Positions 9,003-16,833 of a stretch of 64,000 nt of DNA are shown in pieces. The DNA is from Burkholderia diffusa (lineage in GTDB: Bacteria > Pseudomonadota > Gammaproteobacteria > Burkholderiales > Burkholderiaceae), in NCBI RefSeq assembly GCF_902499115.1, contig NZ_CABVPN010000018.1, positions 1-64,000 of the forward strand. Reading direction: 5' to 3'. The notes under the pieces were generated by a model. It did no database searches. It saw nothing but the letters and a program-made list of their open reading frames with translations, and was not told the DNA's origin. A program made the position numbers and the translations under genes. Each line of letters begins with the position of its first letter. Position 1 is the stretch's first letter.

Positions 9003-9074
9003 TGGAGTCTCCGGTCGGGCGGCGGACGGGGCGGCGGCCCGCGTCGGCGTCGGGTGGTGAGTTAAGTAGTATGT

Positions 9075-9086
9075 TGTCGTACGACA
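9075..9086. promoter_or_regulatory. Palindrome TGTCGTACGACA upstream of MFS-lactonase operon
   Basis: A perfect 12-base palindrome lies 73 bp upstream of the MFS start. Its form resembles operators of GntR/FadR-type sugar-acid regulators (TTGTCGTACGACA-like), but no GntR gene is in the window. The function is inferred. Confidence 0.45.
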
Positions 9087-9176
9087 TGGTACGCCTCAGA
9101 TTCCGGCATGACGTCGCGGGTTTACCCGAAATTCGGCCAAATAATGAGACATCGCAGCGGGAGATCACTAGGCGCC

Positions 9177-9203
9177 ATCACGTCTGATGACGTATGACGT
9201 GAT
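9177..9203. repeat. Inverted repeat ATCACGTC-N11-GACGTGAT
   Basis: Perfect 8-base arms (9177-9184 and 9196-9203) are separated by 11 bases, between the end of the luxR gene and the MFS promoter. There is no T-run, so an operator is more likely than a terminator; the protein is unknown. Confidence 0.4.
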
Positions 9204-9283
9204 TCGGCAGCTCGACGGCAACCGTATCCTCGGCGGCCCGCTCTGCACTGCGATGGGCGTTGCCCCCGGGTGGGCGCCGCCCG

Positions 9284-10471
9284 CTACGCCATCGACACGA
9301 CGCTGTTCAGCAGCATCTTCACGAGCACGGCCTGGCGCGTTGCGCCCGTCTTCGCGAAGATGCCGCGCAGGTGTGCGCGGGCGGTGTTCTTCGTGATGCC
9401 GGTGGCGGCGGCTGCTTCGTCGAGCGTCAGGCCGTCGACGAGCAGCAGTGCGATCTCGGTTTCCATCGGCGTGAGGCGAAACAGCCGGTGCAGCATGTCG
9501 CGCGAGGTCTGGGGCGACGACGCCGGATCGCGGACGAACACCGCGACGGCCGGCCGGTGCTGGCGGTCCTCCGCGCCGTGATAGGGCGCGAGCGGGCGCA
9601 GCAGCACGTTCAACGGCATCGCGCCGCCGGGGCGCGACAGCGTGGTGGCCTCGATGCGCCCCAGCGCGCCCGCGCGGAAATGCTCGAGCGTGGCCTGCAA
9701 CGCCTTCTGCAGCCGGCGCTCGTCGAGCGGGCACGACGCATGGAGCCGCTCCTGGCGCAGGCACAGGCCGTCCTGCTGCGCGAGCAGCCGTTCGGCGATG
9801 CGGTTGTGCTTGATCACGCGGCCATCCTCGTCGAGGATCGCGGTGCCGACGTCGAGCCGGTCGACGGTGCCCGCGTACAGCGCGCGCTCGGCGTCGAGCA
9901 CGTCGAGCGCCGCATGCAGCTCGACCGCGCGCTGCAGGTGGGGCAACAGCGTCGCGACCTGCGCGCGTTCGGCCGCGTCGAAGTCCCGGGCATGATGCGC
10001 GCGGCTCACGAAGAACGCGCACTCGACGCCGCGCTCGCCGCGCAGGTTCGCGCCGAGGATGAAGCGCAGGTCGAGCGGCTGCAGGTACTGCCGGTAGAAA
10101 TCGTGCGCGCACCAGCGGGCGGCGCCGAACAGTTTGTCTGCCGTGAACACCTGGCCGGGCGGCTGGTCGAGAAACGGGCACAGCGCATAGAACTGCTCGC
10201 TGTACGACGGCTCGCCGGGCAGCAGCGGGCCGTGGGCCGACGCGTTGATGATGAGCCCGCGCCGCGAGCCGCCGGGGTTGCGCAGCACGAGCGTCGTGAA
10301 GCGCGCATCGAGCCGCACGCGGATCGCTTCGAGAAAGCGCGCCCACGGCGTCGTTTCGGACAGGCCCTGGTAGACGAGCCCGAGCCACGCGCTGAGTTCG
10401 CGGGCCGTCCACGCGGCGTCGTCGAAACCGTCGTGCGCGGCCGTGTCGTCGGGCGCCAGCGCGATCCGCAT
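9284..10471 (-). CDS. LuxR family transcriptional regulator
   Basis: This 395-residue protein has a C-terminal LuxR/NarL helix-turn-helix (about residues 325-388: LTPMETEIALLLVDGLTLDEAA, then TGITKNTARAHLRGIF). The long N-terminal part (about 20-310) includes a PAS-like stretch (AGTVDRLDVGTAILDEDGRVIKHN) and has no autoinducer-binding signature that I recognise. It lies 122 bp downstream of cysNC on the same strand. It has its own copy of the locus-specific dyad with a TATGCT -10-like hexamer, so it may autoregulate and also be read through from cysD-cysNC. It is the best candidate to bind the dyads found before cysD, the DUF1214 operon and the SRPBCC gene. The signal it senses is unknown. 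Confidence 0.87.
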   Translation of the reverse strand: MRIALAPDDTAAHDGFDDAAWTARELSAWLGLVYQGLSETTPWARFLEAIRVRLDARFTTLVLRNPGGSRRGLIINASAHGPLLPGEPSYSEQFYALCPFLDQPPGQVFTADKLFGAARWCAHDFYRQYLQPLDLRFILGANLRGERGVECAFFVSRAHHARDFDAAERAQVATLLPHLQRAVELHAALDVLDAERALYAGTVDRLDVGTAILDEDGRVIKHNRIAERLLAQQDGLCLRQERLHASCPLDERRLQKALQATLEHFRAGALGRIEATTLSRPGGAMPLNVLLRPLAPYHGAEDRQHRPAVAVFVRDPASSPQTSRDMLHRLFRLTPMETEIALLLVDGLTLDEAAAATGITKNTARAHLRGIFAKTGATRQAVLVKMLLNSVVSMA

Positions 10472-10510
10472 GCTCGTGTTCTCCTGGGGCGGGGTGAATG
10501 CTTCCGAACG

Positions 10511-10553
10511 AGCATACCGGCCGTCCGGCGGCCCGCGTCATCCGAACGGAGTA
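10511..10553 (-). promoter_or_regulatory. Candidate LuxR-type dyad and -10 upstream of luxR
   Basis: In gene sense the site reads TACTCCGTTCGGATGACG (10553 down to 10536), then 19 bases, then TATGCT (10516-10511). It is the most diverged of the four locus dyads (five differences in 16 from the copy at 13615). It keeps the orientation and the spacing to a -10-like hexamer. Confidence 0.5.
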
Positions 10554-10593
10554 GACGACGCGGGCAGTGCCCGTGCGACGCGGCCGGCGAGGG

Positions 10594-12492
10594 TCAGGCG
10601 ACGCGCTCGCGCAGCAGGTACGCGACGATGCGATCGGCCGCCGCTTCCGGCGACTCGGCCACCGTGTCGATGCGCAGTTCCGGCTGCGCGGGCGGCTCGT
10701 ATGGCGAGTCGATGCCCGTGAAGTGCTTCAGTTCGCCCTTGCGCGCCTTCTTGTACAGCCCCTTCGGATCGCGTTCCTCGGCCACCGCGAGCGGCGTGTC
10801 GACGAACACTTCGACGAACTCGTCGGGGCCGGCCAGCGCACGCGCCATGTCGCGTTCCGCGCGGAACGGCGAGATGAACGATACGAGCGTGATGAGCCCG
10901 GCATCGAGCATCAGTCGCGCGACTTCGGCCACGCGCCGGATGTTCTCCACGCGATCGGCCTCGGTGAAGCCGAGATCGCGGTTGAGCCCGTGCCGCACGT
11001 TGTCGCCGTCGAGCAGGTACGTATGCTTGCCGAGCGCATGCAGCCGCTGCTCGACGAGGTTCGCGATCGTCGACTTGCCCGCGCCGGACAACCCGGTCAG
11101 CCACACGATGCGCGGCGTCTGCGCCTTCTGCGCCGCGCGCGCGTCACGGTCGACGTCGACGGCCTGCCAGTGCACGTTGTGCGCGCGGCGCAACGCGAAG
11201 TGCAGCATCCCGGCGCCGACCGTGTCGTTGGTGAAGCGGTCGATCACGATGAAGCCGCCGGTATGACGATTCTGGTCGTACGGATCGAACGCGACGGGCC
11301 GGTCGAAGCTCAGGTTGCACACGCCGATCTCGTTCAGCGCGAGCGTGCGCGCGGCGAGATGCTCGCGCGTGTTCACGTCGATCTTGTACTTCGGCGTCGC
11401 GCAGGTCGCGCCGACCGTCTGCGTGCCCAGCTTCACGAGATACGGCCGGCCCGGCAGCAGCGGTTCGTCGTGCATCCACACGAGCGTCGCCTCGAACTGA
11501 TCGGCCACCTCCGGCGGCGCGTCGGCGTGCGCGATCATGTCGCCGCGGCTGATGTCGATTTCGTCGGCGAGCGTGAGCGTCACCGCTTCGCCGGCGCGCG
11601 CGACGTGGGCTTCGCCCGCCGGCGTGATCACTGACGCGATGCGGCTTTCCTTGCCCGACGGCAGCACGCGCACGCGTTCGCCGACGCGCACTTCGCCGGA
11701 CGCGATGCTGCCGGCATAGCCGCGGAAGTTCAGATGCGGGCGGTTGACCCATTGCACGGGCAGGCGGAACGGTTCGTCGCGCGTCACGCGCGCGACGAGC
11801 GGCAGCGTGTCGAGATGCTGCATCAGCGGCGGGCCCGCGTACCACGGCATGCGCGGGCTCGACGCGATCACGTTGTCGCCGCGCAGTGCGGACATCGGAA
11901 TGCTGACGATCTCCTGGAGGCCGAGCTCGGCCGCGAACGCGCGATAGTCGGCGTCGATGCGCTCGAACACCGCTCGGTCGTAGTCGACCAGATCCATTTT
12001 GTTGATCGCGAGCACGACGCGCCTGATGCCGATCAGCGCGACGAGATGGCTGTGGCGGCGTGTCTGCGTGAGCACGCCCTTGCGCGCGTCGATCAGGATC
12101 ACCGCGAGATCGGCAGTCGATGCGCCGGTGATCATGTTGCGGGTGAATTGCTCGTGGCCGGGCGTATCGGCGACGATGAACTTGCGTCGCGCGGTCGCGA
12201 AGAAGCGGTACGCGACGTCGATCGTGATCCCCTGTTCGCGTTCGGCCGACAGGCCGTCGACGAGCAGCGCGAAATCGAGGTCGCCGCCTTGCGTGCCGAC
12301 CTTCTTCGAATCGGCTTCGAGCTGGGTCAGCTGGTCGTCGAACAACATGTTCGATTCGTAGAGCATGCGGCCGATCAGCGTGCTCTTGCCGTCGTCGACG
12401 CTGCCGCACGTGATGAAGCGCAGCAGGTCCTTCGTCTGCCCATCGTCGGCGCGCATACCGGGTGCCTCGGGTGCGGTGAGAACGGGTGCCAT
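10594..12492 (-). CDS. cysNC: Bifunctional sulfate adenylyltransferase subunit 1 / APS kinase
   Basis: This 632-residue fusion has two parts. The N-terminal CysN GTPase carries GSVDDGKSTLIGRML (residues 30-44), DTPGHEQF and NKMDL. It drives ATP sulfurylase, making APS from ATP and sulfate with CysD. The C-terminal CysC domain (from about residue 455) has the P-loop GLSGAGKSTIANLVEQ and phosphorylates APS to PAPS. Its start overlaps the cysD stop by one base (TGATG). The NodQ-like fusion favours PAPS over sulfite as the product, and no sulfite-reduction gene (cysI, cysH, cysG) is nearby. With a sulfotransferase in the divergent operon, a dedicated PAPS supply for sulfation is the best reading. 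Confidence 0.95.
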   Translation of the reverse strand: MAPVLTAPEAPGMRADDGQTKDLLRFITCGSVDDGKSTLIGRMLYESNMLFDDQLTQLEADSKKVGTQGGDLDFALLVDGLSAEREQGITIDVAYRFFATARRKFIVADTPGHEQFTRNMITGASTADLAVILIDARKGVLTQTRRHSHLVALIGIRRVVLAINKMDLVDYDRAVFERIDADYRAFAAELGLQEIVSIPMSALRGDNVIASSPRMPWYAGPPLMQHLDTLPLVARVTRDEPFRLPVQWVNRPHLNFRGYAGSIASGEVRVGERVRVLPSGKESRIASVITPAGEAHVARAGEAVTLTLADEIDISRGDMIAHADAPPEVADQFEATLVWMHDEPLLPGRPYLVKLGTQTVGATCATPKYKIDVNTREHLAARTLALNEIGVCNLSFDRPVAFDPYDQNRHTGGFIVIDRFTNDTVGAGMLHFALRRAHNVHWQAVDVDRDARAAQKAQTPRIVWLTGLSGAGKSTIANLVEQRLHALGKHTYLLDGDNVRHGLNRDLGFTEADRVENIRRVAEVARLMLDAGLITLVSFISPFRAERDMARALAGPDEFVEVFVDTPLAVAEERDPKGLYKKARKGELKHFTGIDSPYEPPAQPELRIDTVAESPEAAADRIVAYLLRERVA

Positions 12493-13388
12493 CAGAAATA
12501 TCCCTCCTGTTTCTTCTTTTCCATCGAACCGGCCGAATCGCTGTCGATCAGCCGTCCCTGGCGCTCGGACGTGCGCGTGTCGCGCATCTCCTGCAGGATG
12601 TCGTCGAGCGAGCTCGCGTTGCTGTCGATCGCGCCCGTCAGCGGATAGCAGCCGAGCGTGCGAAAGCGCACCTTGCGCATCTGCGGCACTTCGCCGTCGC
12701 GCAGCGGCAGGCGCTCGTCGTCGACCATGATCAGCGCGCCGTCCCGCTCGACCACGGGCCGCTCCTTCGCGTAGTAGAGCGGAACGATCGGAATGTCATG
12801 CAGCCGGATGTATTGCCAGATGTCGAACTCGGTCCAGTTGGAGATCGGAAACACGCGCAGGCTTTCGCCCTTGCGCTTGCGCGCGTTGTACAGCGACCAG
12901 AGTTCGGGCCGCTGGCGCTTCGGATCCCAGCGGTGCTGCGTCGAACGCAGCGACACGATGCGCTCCTTCGCGCGCGATTTCTCCTCGTCGCGGCGTGCGC
13001 CGCCGAACGCGGCGTCGAAGCCGTAATGGTCGAGCGCCTGCTTGAGCCCTTGCGTCTTCCACACGTCGGTGTGAACGGCCGATCCGTGCGTGAACGGATT
13101 GATGTCGTTCGCGACGCCGTCGGGGTTCACGTGAACGCGCAGGTCGAGGCCGAGGCGCTCGGCCGTCTCGTCGCGAAACGCGATCATCTCGCGGAACTTC
13201 CACGTCGTATCGACGTGCAGCAGCGGAAAGGGCGGCTTCGCCGGGTAGAACGCCTTCATGGCGAGATGCAGCATGACCGAGCTGTCCTTGCCGATCGAAT
13301 AGAGCATCACCGGGTTTTCGCTTTCCGCGACCACCTCGCGCATGATGTGGATGCTCTCGGCCTCCAGTCGCTCCAAGTGGGTCAACAT
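12492..13388 (-). CDS. cysD: Sulfate adenylyltransferase subunit 2
   Basis: This 298-residue catalytic ATP-sulfurylase subunit belongs to the PAPS reductase-like N-type ATP pyrophosphatase family. It has a PP-loop variant, YSIGKDSSVMLHLA, at residues 30-43. It also has the family landmarks HVDTTWKFREMI, GARRDEEKSRAKER, SNWTEFDIWQYI and GCYPLTGAI. It acts with the GTPase CysN, encoded immediately downstream. The start at 13388 is preceded by an AAGGAG-type ribosome binding site. A dyad plus -10 at 13496-13452 lies upstream. It is divergent from the DUF1214-sulfotransferase operon, whose promoter has an identical dyad. Confidence 0.95.
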   Translation of the reverse strand: MLTHLERLEAESIHIMREVVAESENPVMLYSIGKDSSVMLHLAMKAFYPAKPPFPLLHVDTTWKFREMIAFRDETAERLGLDLRVHVNPDGVANDINPFTHGSAVHTDVWKTQGLKQALDHYGFDAAFGGARRDEEKSRAKERIVSLRSTQHRWDPKRQRPELWSLYNARKRKGESLRVFPISNWTEFDIWQYIRLHDIPIVPLYYAKERPVVERDGALIMVDDERLPLRDGEVPQMRKVRFRTLGCYPLTGAIDSNASSLDDILQEMRDTRTSERQGRLIDSDSAGSMEKKKQEGYF

Positions 13389-13451
13389 CGTTCGTCTCCT
13401 TGTTGCATGCCGGCGCCGCGCGACATGTGCGGCGTTTCGTGCATGACGCCA

Positions 13452-13496
13452 ACGGTATCGAGCGAGGGCAGTGCCGTTCTTCGTCCGGGTGGACTA
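13452..13496 (-). promoter_or_regulatory. Candidate LuxR-type dyad and -10 upstream of cysD
   Basis: In gene sense TAGTCCACCCGGACGAAG (13496 down to 13479) is followed after 21 bases by TACCGT (13457-13452). TAGTCC and GGACGA are near-dyad halves with a 4-base spacer. The 18-mer is identical to the copy at 13615-13632. At this spacing the dyad would abut the -35 region, as for class II activators. Confidence 0.6.
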
Positions 13497-13632
13497 GGGC
13501 CTGTTCCGGCCAACAACGGGCTTGCGCCAGCCCCACGAATTTTCTTGTTCGGGGGAGCGTGCGTTATCGGCCGGAACAGGCCAGCCCGGCACGGCGGCGC
13601 AGCGGATCTTTCCTTAGTCCACCCGGACGAAG
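13479..13632. repeat. Nested perfect inverted repeats between cysD and DUF1214 gene
   Basis: The outer arms are 18 bases (13479-13496 and 13615-13632), perfect inverted copies of the dyad-bearing sequence. The inner arms are 14 bases, GGCCTGTTCCGGCC (13498-13511) and its exact reverse complement (13569-13582). The outer copies serve the two divergent promoters. The inner pair has no assigned role. Confidence 0.75.
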
Positions 13633-13658
13633 TGGCGCGTGGAGCGCTCGCTTAAGGT
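13615..13658 (+). promoter_or_regulatory. Candidate LuxR-type dyad and -10 upstream of DUF1214 operon
   Basis: TAGTCCACCCGGACGAAG (13615-13632) is followed after 20 bases by TAAGGT (13653-13658), 29 bases before the ATG at 13688. It has the same orientation relative to the gene as the copies before cysD, luxR and the SRPBCC gene. Confidence 0.6.
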
Positions 13659-13687
13659 GAGCGCTCGACCACCGGCGGAGACGACAC

Positions 13688-14797
13688 ATGACGGACGACA
13701 CACGTGCCACGCAATTGCTTTCGGGCCAGACCTGGGCCGATTTCTGCGACACCCTGAAGCGCAGCGGACAGCAGATCCTGCGCGCCGACGCGCCCGGCGA
13801 TCCGCTCACGCGCGCGGAAGGGTTCCGCTACCTGAGCCGGCTGATGCGCATCGCGCTCGAAATGCACGTCGAGTTCGCGGACGGCGCGTGGCCCGGCTTC
13901 TTCTCGCCGTCGCACGAGACCGCGAAGATCGGCGCCGACAATCCCGACAACCTGTACCAGTACGCGCGCCTCGACGGCCGCTGCGAATATCGCGTGACGG
14001 GGCGGCGCGGCACGGTCGCGTACCTGAGCTTCGGCACGCAGAAGGGCGGCTACGAAACTGACGGCAAGATGCTGCAGACGGGGTTTCTCGATGCGAAGCA
14101 ACTCGAGGTCGCGCCGGACGGCAGCTTCGAGATCGTGCTGAGCGCGACGCCGCGCGCGGGCAACTGGGTACGCATGGAGCCGGGCACGAACGCGCTGCTG
14201 GTGCGCCAGACCTTCCTCGACCGGCGCGCGGAGACGCCCGCGCAACTGAAGATCGAGCGCATCGGCGCGCACGACCGCCCGGCGCCGCTCGACCCGCTCG
14301 TGCTGCAGGGCGGCCTCATGCGCGCCGCGCAGTTCGTCGAGCGGACGTCGAAGCTGTTCGCCGACTGGGCCGGGAGCTACGGGGCGCACGTCAACGCGCT
14401 GCCGCCCGCGGACCAGGCGCTGTGCCAGTCGGTCGGCGGCGATCCGAACATCTACTACTACCACTCGTGCTGGTCGCTGGCCGATGACGAGGCGCTCGTG
14501 ATCGACGTCGACACGGTGCCCGACTGCGATTTCTGGAACGTGCAGCTCAACAACCACTGGATGGAGTCGCTCGACTACCGACACTTCGACATCTGCGTGA
14601 ACAAGCACAGCGCGCGCCTGAATGCCGACGGCGGCGTGACGGTGGTGGTCGCCGCGTCGCGGCCGGGCGACGCGAACTGGCTCGATACGGCCGGACATCG
14701 CAGCGGCACGATCTGCTGGCGCTGGGTCGGCGCCGCGCGGCCGATGCATCCGCGCACGCGCGTCGTCAAGCTCGCCGCGCTGAAGGAGGCCGCATGA
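13688..14797 (+). CDS. DUF1214 domain-containing protein
   Basis: This 369-residue protein has no signal peptide or membrane span. Its C-terminal third (about residues 250-360) has the DUF1214 pattern: WSLADDEALVIDVD, then CDFWNVQLNNHWMESLDY, then a VVVAASRPGDANWLDT stretch. DUF1214 proteins are often found with DUF1254 or with genes for hydrophobic-compound metabolism; no enzymatic activity is firmly assigned. It is the first gene of an operon whose stop overlaps the sulfotransferase start by four bases (ATGA), so it very probably acts in the same process. It may bind or modify the sulfotransferase's substrate, which is inference. Confidence 0.82.
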   Translation: MTDDTRATQLLSGQTWADFCDTLKRSGQQILRADAPGDPLTRAEGFRYLSRLMRIALEMHVEFADGAWPGFFSPSHETAKIGADNPDNLYQYARLDGRCEYRVTGRRGTVAYLSFGTQKGGYETDGKMLQTGFLDAKQLEVAPDGSFEIVLSATPRAGNWVRMEPGTNALLVRQTFLDRRAETPAQLKIERIGAHDRPAPLDPLVLQGGLMRAAQFVERTSKLFADWAGSYGAHVNALPPADQALCQSVGGDPNIYYYHSCWSLADDEALVIDVDTVPDCDFWNVQLNNHWMESLDYRHFDICVNKHSARLNADGGVTVVVAASRPGDANWLDTAGHRSGTICWRWVGAARPMHPRTRVVKLAALKEAA

Positions 14798-15987
14798 ACG
14801 CGCCGCTCGACCGGATCCGCACGCTGCTCGATGCCGACGGGTTGATCGCCGAAGCCGTGTCGCGCACGGGCGGCCTTGCCGCGTTCGGCGACGGCCCGTA
14901 TCGCGAGGCGCTCGACGTGATGTGCGCATCGCTGATCGATGAAGCGAAGCTGTCCGCGCGCGGCGCGGAGATGATGCGCGAGAAGCTCGTCGGCCAGCTC
15001 GTGAATCGGCTCGTCGTCGAGGATTACTGCCGGCGTTATCCGGAGATCGTCGATATCGAGATCGACGATCCGCTCGTGATCGTCGGGCTGCCGCGCACCG
15101 GCACGACGCTGCTGCAGCGGCTGCTCGCGGTCGACCCGCGCTTTCATTCGGCCGCGTGGTGGGAAACGCGCTATCCGGCGCCGCTCGCCGGCGAGACGCT
15201 CGACGCGCCGACCGTGCGCATCGCGCGCGCGCAGGCAGAGGTCGCGACCATGATCGACTGCATTCCGCAGATCCTCGCGATTCATCCGCTCGACGCGATG
15301 CTCGTCGACGAGGAGTTCATGCTGATGGAGCACTCGTTCGTGTGCGCGATGGATTCGTACGCGAACGTGCCGGGCTATACGGCGTGGCGCGAGCAGCAGG
15401 ACCTGACGCCCGTCTATACGTACCTGAAGCGCATGCTGCAGTTCCTGCAGTGGCAGAAGATGCAGCGCGGCGTCGCGCCGGCCGAGCGCTGGCTGCTGAA
15501 GACGCCGCAGCACCTGCATGCGCTCGACGTGCTGTGCCGCGTGTTTCCGCACGCGCAGGTGGTGCTCACGCACCGCGAACCGGCGCAGACGATTCCGTCG
15601 ATGGCGAGCATGGCGCACACGCTGTGGCAGATGTACGCGGACGACCCGGATCCGCGCACGGTCGGCGCGCAGTGGCACGCGGGAATGGCCCGCGCGATCC
15701 GCGCGGCGATGACGGCGCGCGACGCGTTGCCGGCCGAGCGGTTTCTCGACGTGCGTTTCGAGGACACCGTGTCGAATCCGCTCGGCGTTGCAGAAGCCGT
15801 GTACCGCTTCGCCGGCATGCCGCTCGATGCACGGCAGCGCGCGGCGATGACGGACTGGATGACGCGCAACGGCCGCGACAAGCGCGCCGCGCACGATTAC
15901 TCGATCGCGCGCTTCGGCTTCACCGATGCGCAACTGGCGCACGACTTCGCCGCGTATCGCGCGCGGCACCTGCGGCCGGCCGGCTGA
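14794..15987 (+). CDS. PAPS-dependent sulfotransferase (Sulfotransfer_3 type)
   Basis: This 397-residue enzyme has the 5'-phosphosulfate-binding loop IVGLPRTGTTLLQRLL (near residues 94-109). A WLLKTPQHLHALDVL segment follows near residue 233. A 3'-phosphate-binding region, VVLTHREPAQTIPSMASM, lies near residues 256-273. This is the Sulfotransfer_3 / Stf-like layout of bacterial small-molecule sulfotransferases. It would move the sulfo group from PAPS to a hydroxyl or amine acceptor, releasing pAp. Its start overlaps the DUF1214 stop. PAPS would come from the divergent cysD-cysNC operon. The acceptor is unknown; the neighbouring SDR, SnoaL-like and SRPBCC proteins point to a hydrophobic cyclic or steroid-like molecule. 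Confidence 0.88.
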   Translation: MNAPLDRIRTLLDADGLIAEAVSRTGGLAAFGDGPYREALDVMCASLIDEAKLSARGAEMMREKLVGQLVNRLVVEDYCRRYPEIVDIEIDDPLVIVGLPRTGTTLLQRLLAVDPRFHSAAWWETRYPAPLAGETLDAPTVRIARAQAEVATMIDCIPQILAIHPLDAMLVDEEFMLMEHSFVCAMDSYANVPGYTAWREQQDLTPVYTYLKRMLQFLQWQKMQRGVAPAERWLLKTPQHLHALDVLCRVFPHAQVVLTHREPAQTIPSMASMAHTLWQMYADDPDPRTVGAQWHAGMARAIRAAMTARDALPAERFLDVRFEDTVSNPLGVAEAVYRFAGMPLDARQRAAMTDWMTRNGRDKRAAHDYSIARFGFTDAQLAHDFAAYRARHLRPAG

Positions 15988-16027
15988 CGGCGCGCCCGCG
16001 AAACCAACGATAACCAGGAGACAACCC

Positions 16028-16819
16028 ATGTTGCTGAAGGACAAGATCGTCGTGATTTCCGGAATCGGGCCGGGGCTCGGTGTGAAGCTCGCCGTCGAGG
16101 CGGCACGCGAGGGCGCGCGCGGCGTGGTCGTCGCGGCACGCACGATGGAAAAACTCGACGACGCGCAGGCGCGGATCAGCGCACTCGGCGTCGCATGCGA
16201 CGTTCTGAAGGTGCAAACCGACATCGCCGATCGCGCGCAGTGCCGGCAGCTCGCGAATCAGGCGGTCGAGCGCTTCGGCCGGATCGACGCGCTCGTGAAC
16301 AGCGCGTTCGTGCACGGCACGTTTCCGGAGGCGGTCGAGGAAGCCGATCTCGACGGCTGGCGCGCGGTGTTCGACACCAACGTGTTCGGCACGATGACGC
16401 TCACGCAGGAAATCGTCCCGCACATGAAGCGGCAGAAGCGCGGCGCGATCGTGATGATCAACACGCAGGCCACCCGCAAGCCGTTTGCAGGGGAATCGGG
16501 CTACGCTGTATCGAAGGGCGCGCTCGCGGTTGCGGCAAAATACCTGGCACGCGAGCTCGGCGTGCACGGGATCCGCGCGAACAGCATCCACATGGGCTGG
16601 ATGTGGGGCGTGCCGACGCAGACGTATTTCCGGCAGGCGGCAGCCGAGTATGGAATGACGGAGGAGGAGATCATCGCGCCGATCGCGTCGAACATCGCGC
16701 TCGCGAAGCTGCCGACCGACGACGACTGCGCGCGCGCGGCGCTGTTCCTCGCGTCGGATTACGCGAACGCGGTGACCGGCGCGACGCTGGACGCGAACGG
16801 CGGCGACTTCATGCCATGA
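16028..16819 (+). CDS. Short-chain dehydrogenase/reductase (SDR) family protein
   Basis: This 263-residue NAD(P)-dependent oxidoreductase has the Rossmann motif SGIGPGLG near residues 12-19, a NSAFVHG segment in place of NNAG near residue 94, and YAVSK with Tyr159 and Lys163. The residue 13 positions before the Tyr, normally Ser, reads as Thr (INTQAT), which is unusual but may still work. The ATG at 16028 follows an AGGAG site. It comes 40 bases after the sulfotransferase gene in the same operon. It may interconvert a hydroxyl and a ketone on the molecule that is sulfated. Confidence 0.87.
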   Translation: MLLKDKIVVISGIGPGLGVKLAVEAAREGARGVVVAARTMEKLDDAQARISALGVACDVLKVQTDIADRAQCRQLANQAVERFGRIDALVNSAFVHGTFPEAVEEADLDGWRAVFDTNVFGTMTLTQEIVPHMKRQKRGAIVMINTQATRKPFAGESGYAVSKGALAVAAKYLARELGVHGIRANSIHMGWMWGVPTQTYFRQAAAEYGMTEEEIIAPIASNIALAKLPTDDDCARAALFLASDYANAVTGATLDANGGDFMP

Positions 16820-16833
16820 GGACGGAGCGACGG

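Noticed and set aside
13641..13667. GAGCGCTC repeats in the DUF1214 leader as a terminator or operator
   Set aside because: Two copies of a short self-palindrome are close to chance in GC-rich DNA, and no T-run follows.
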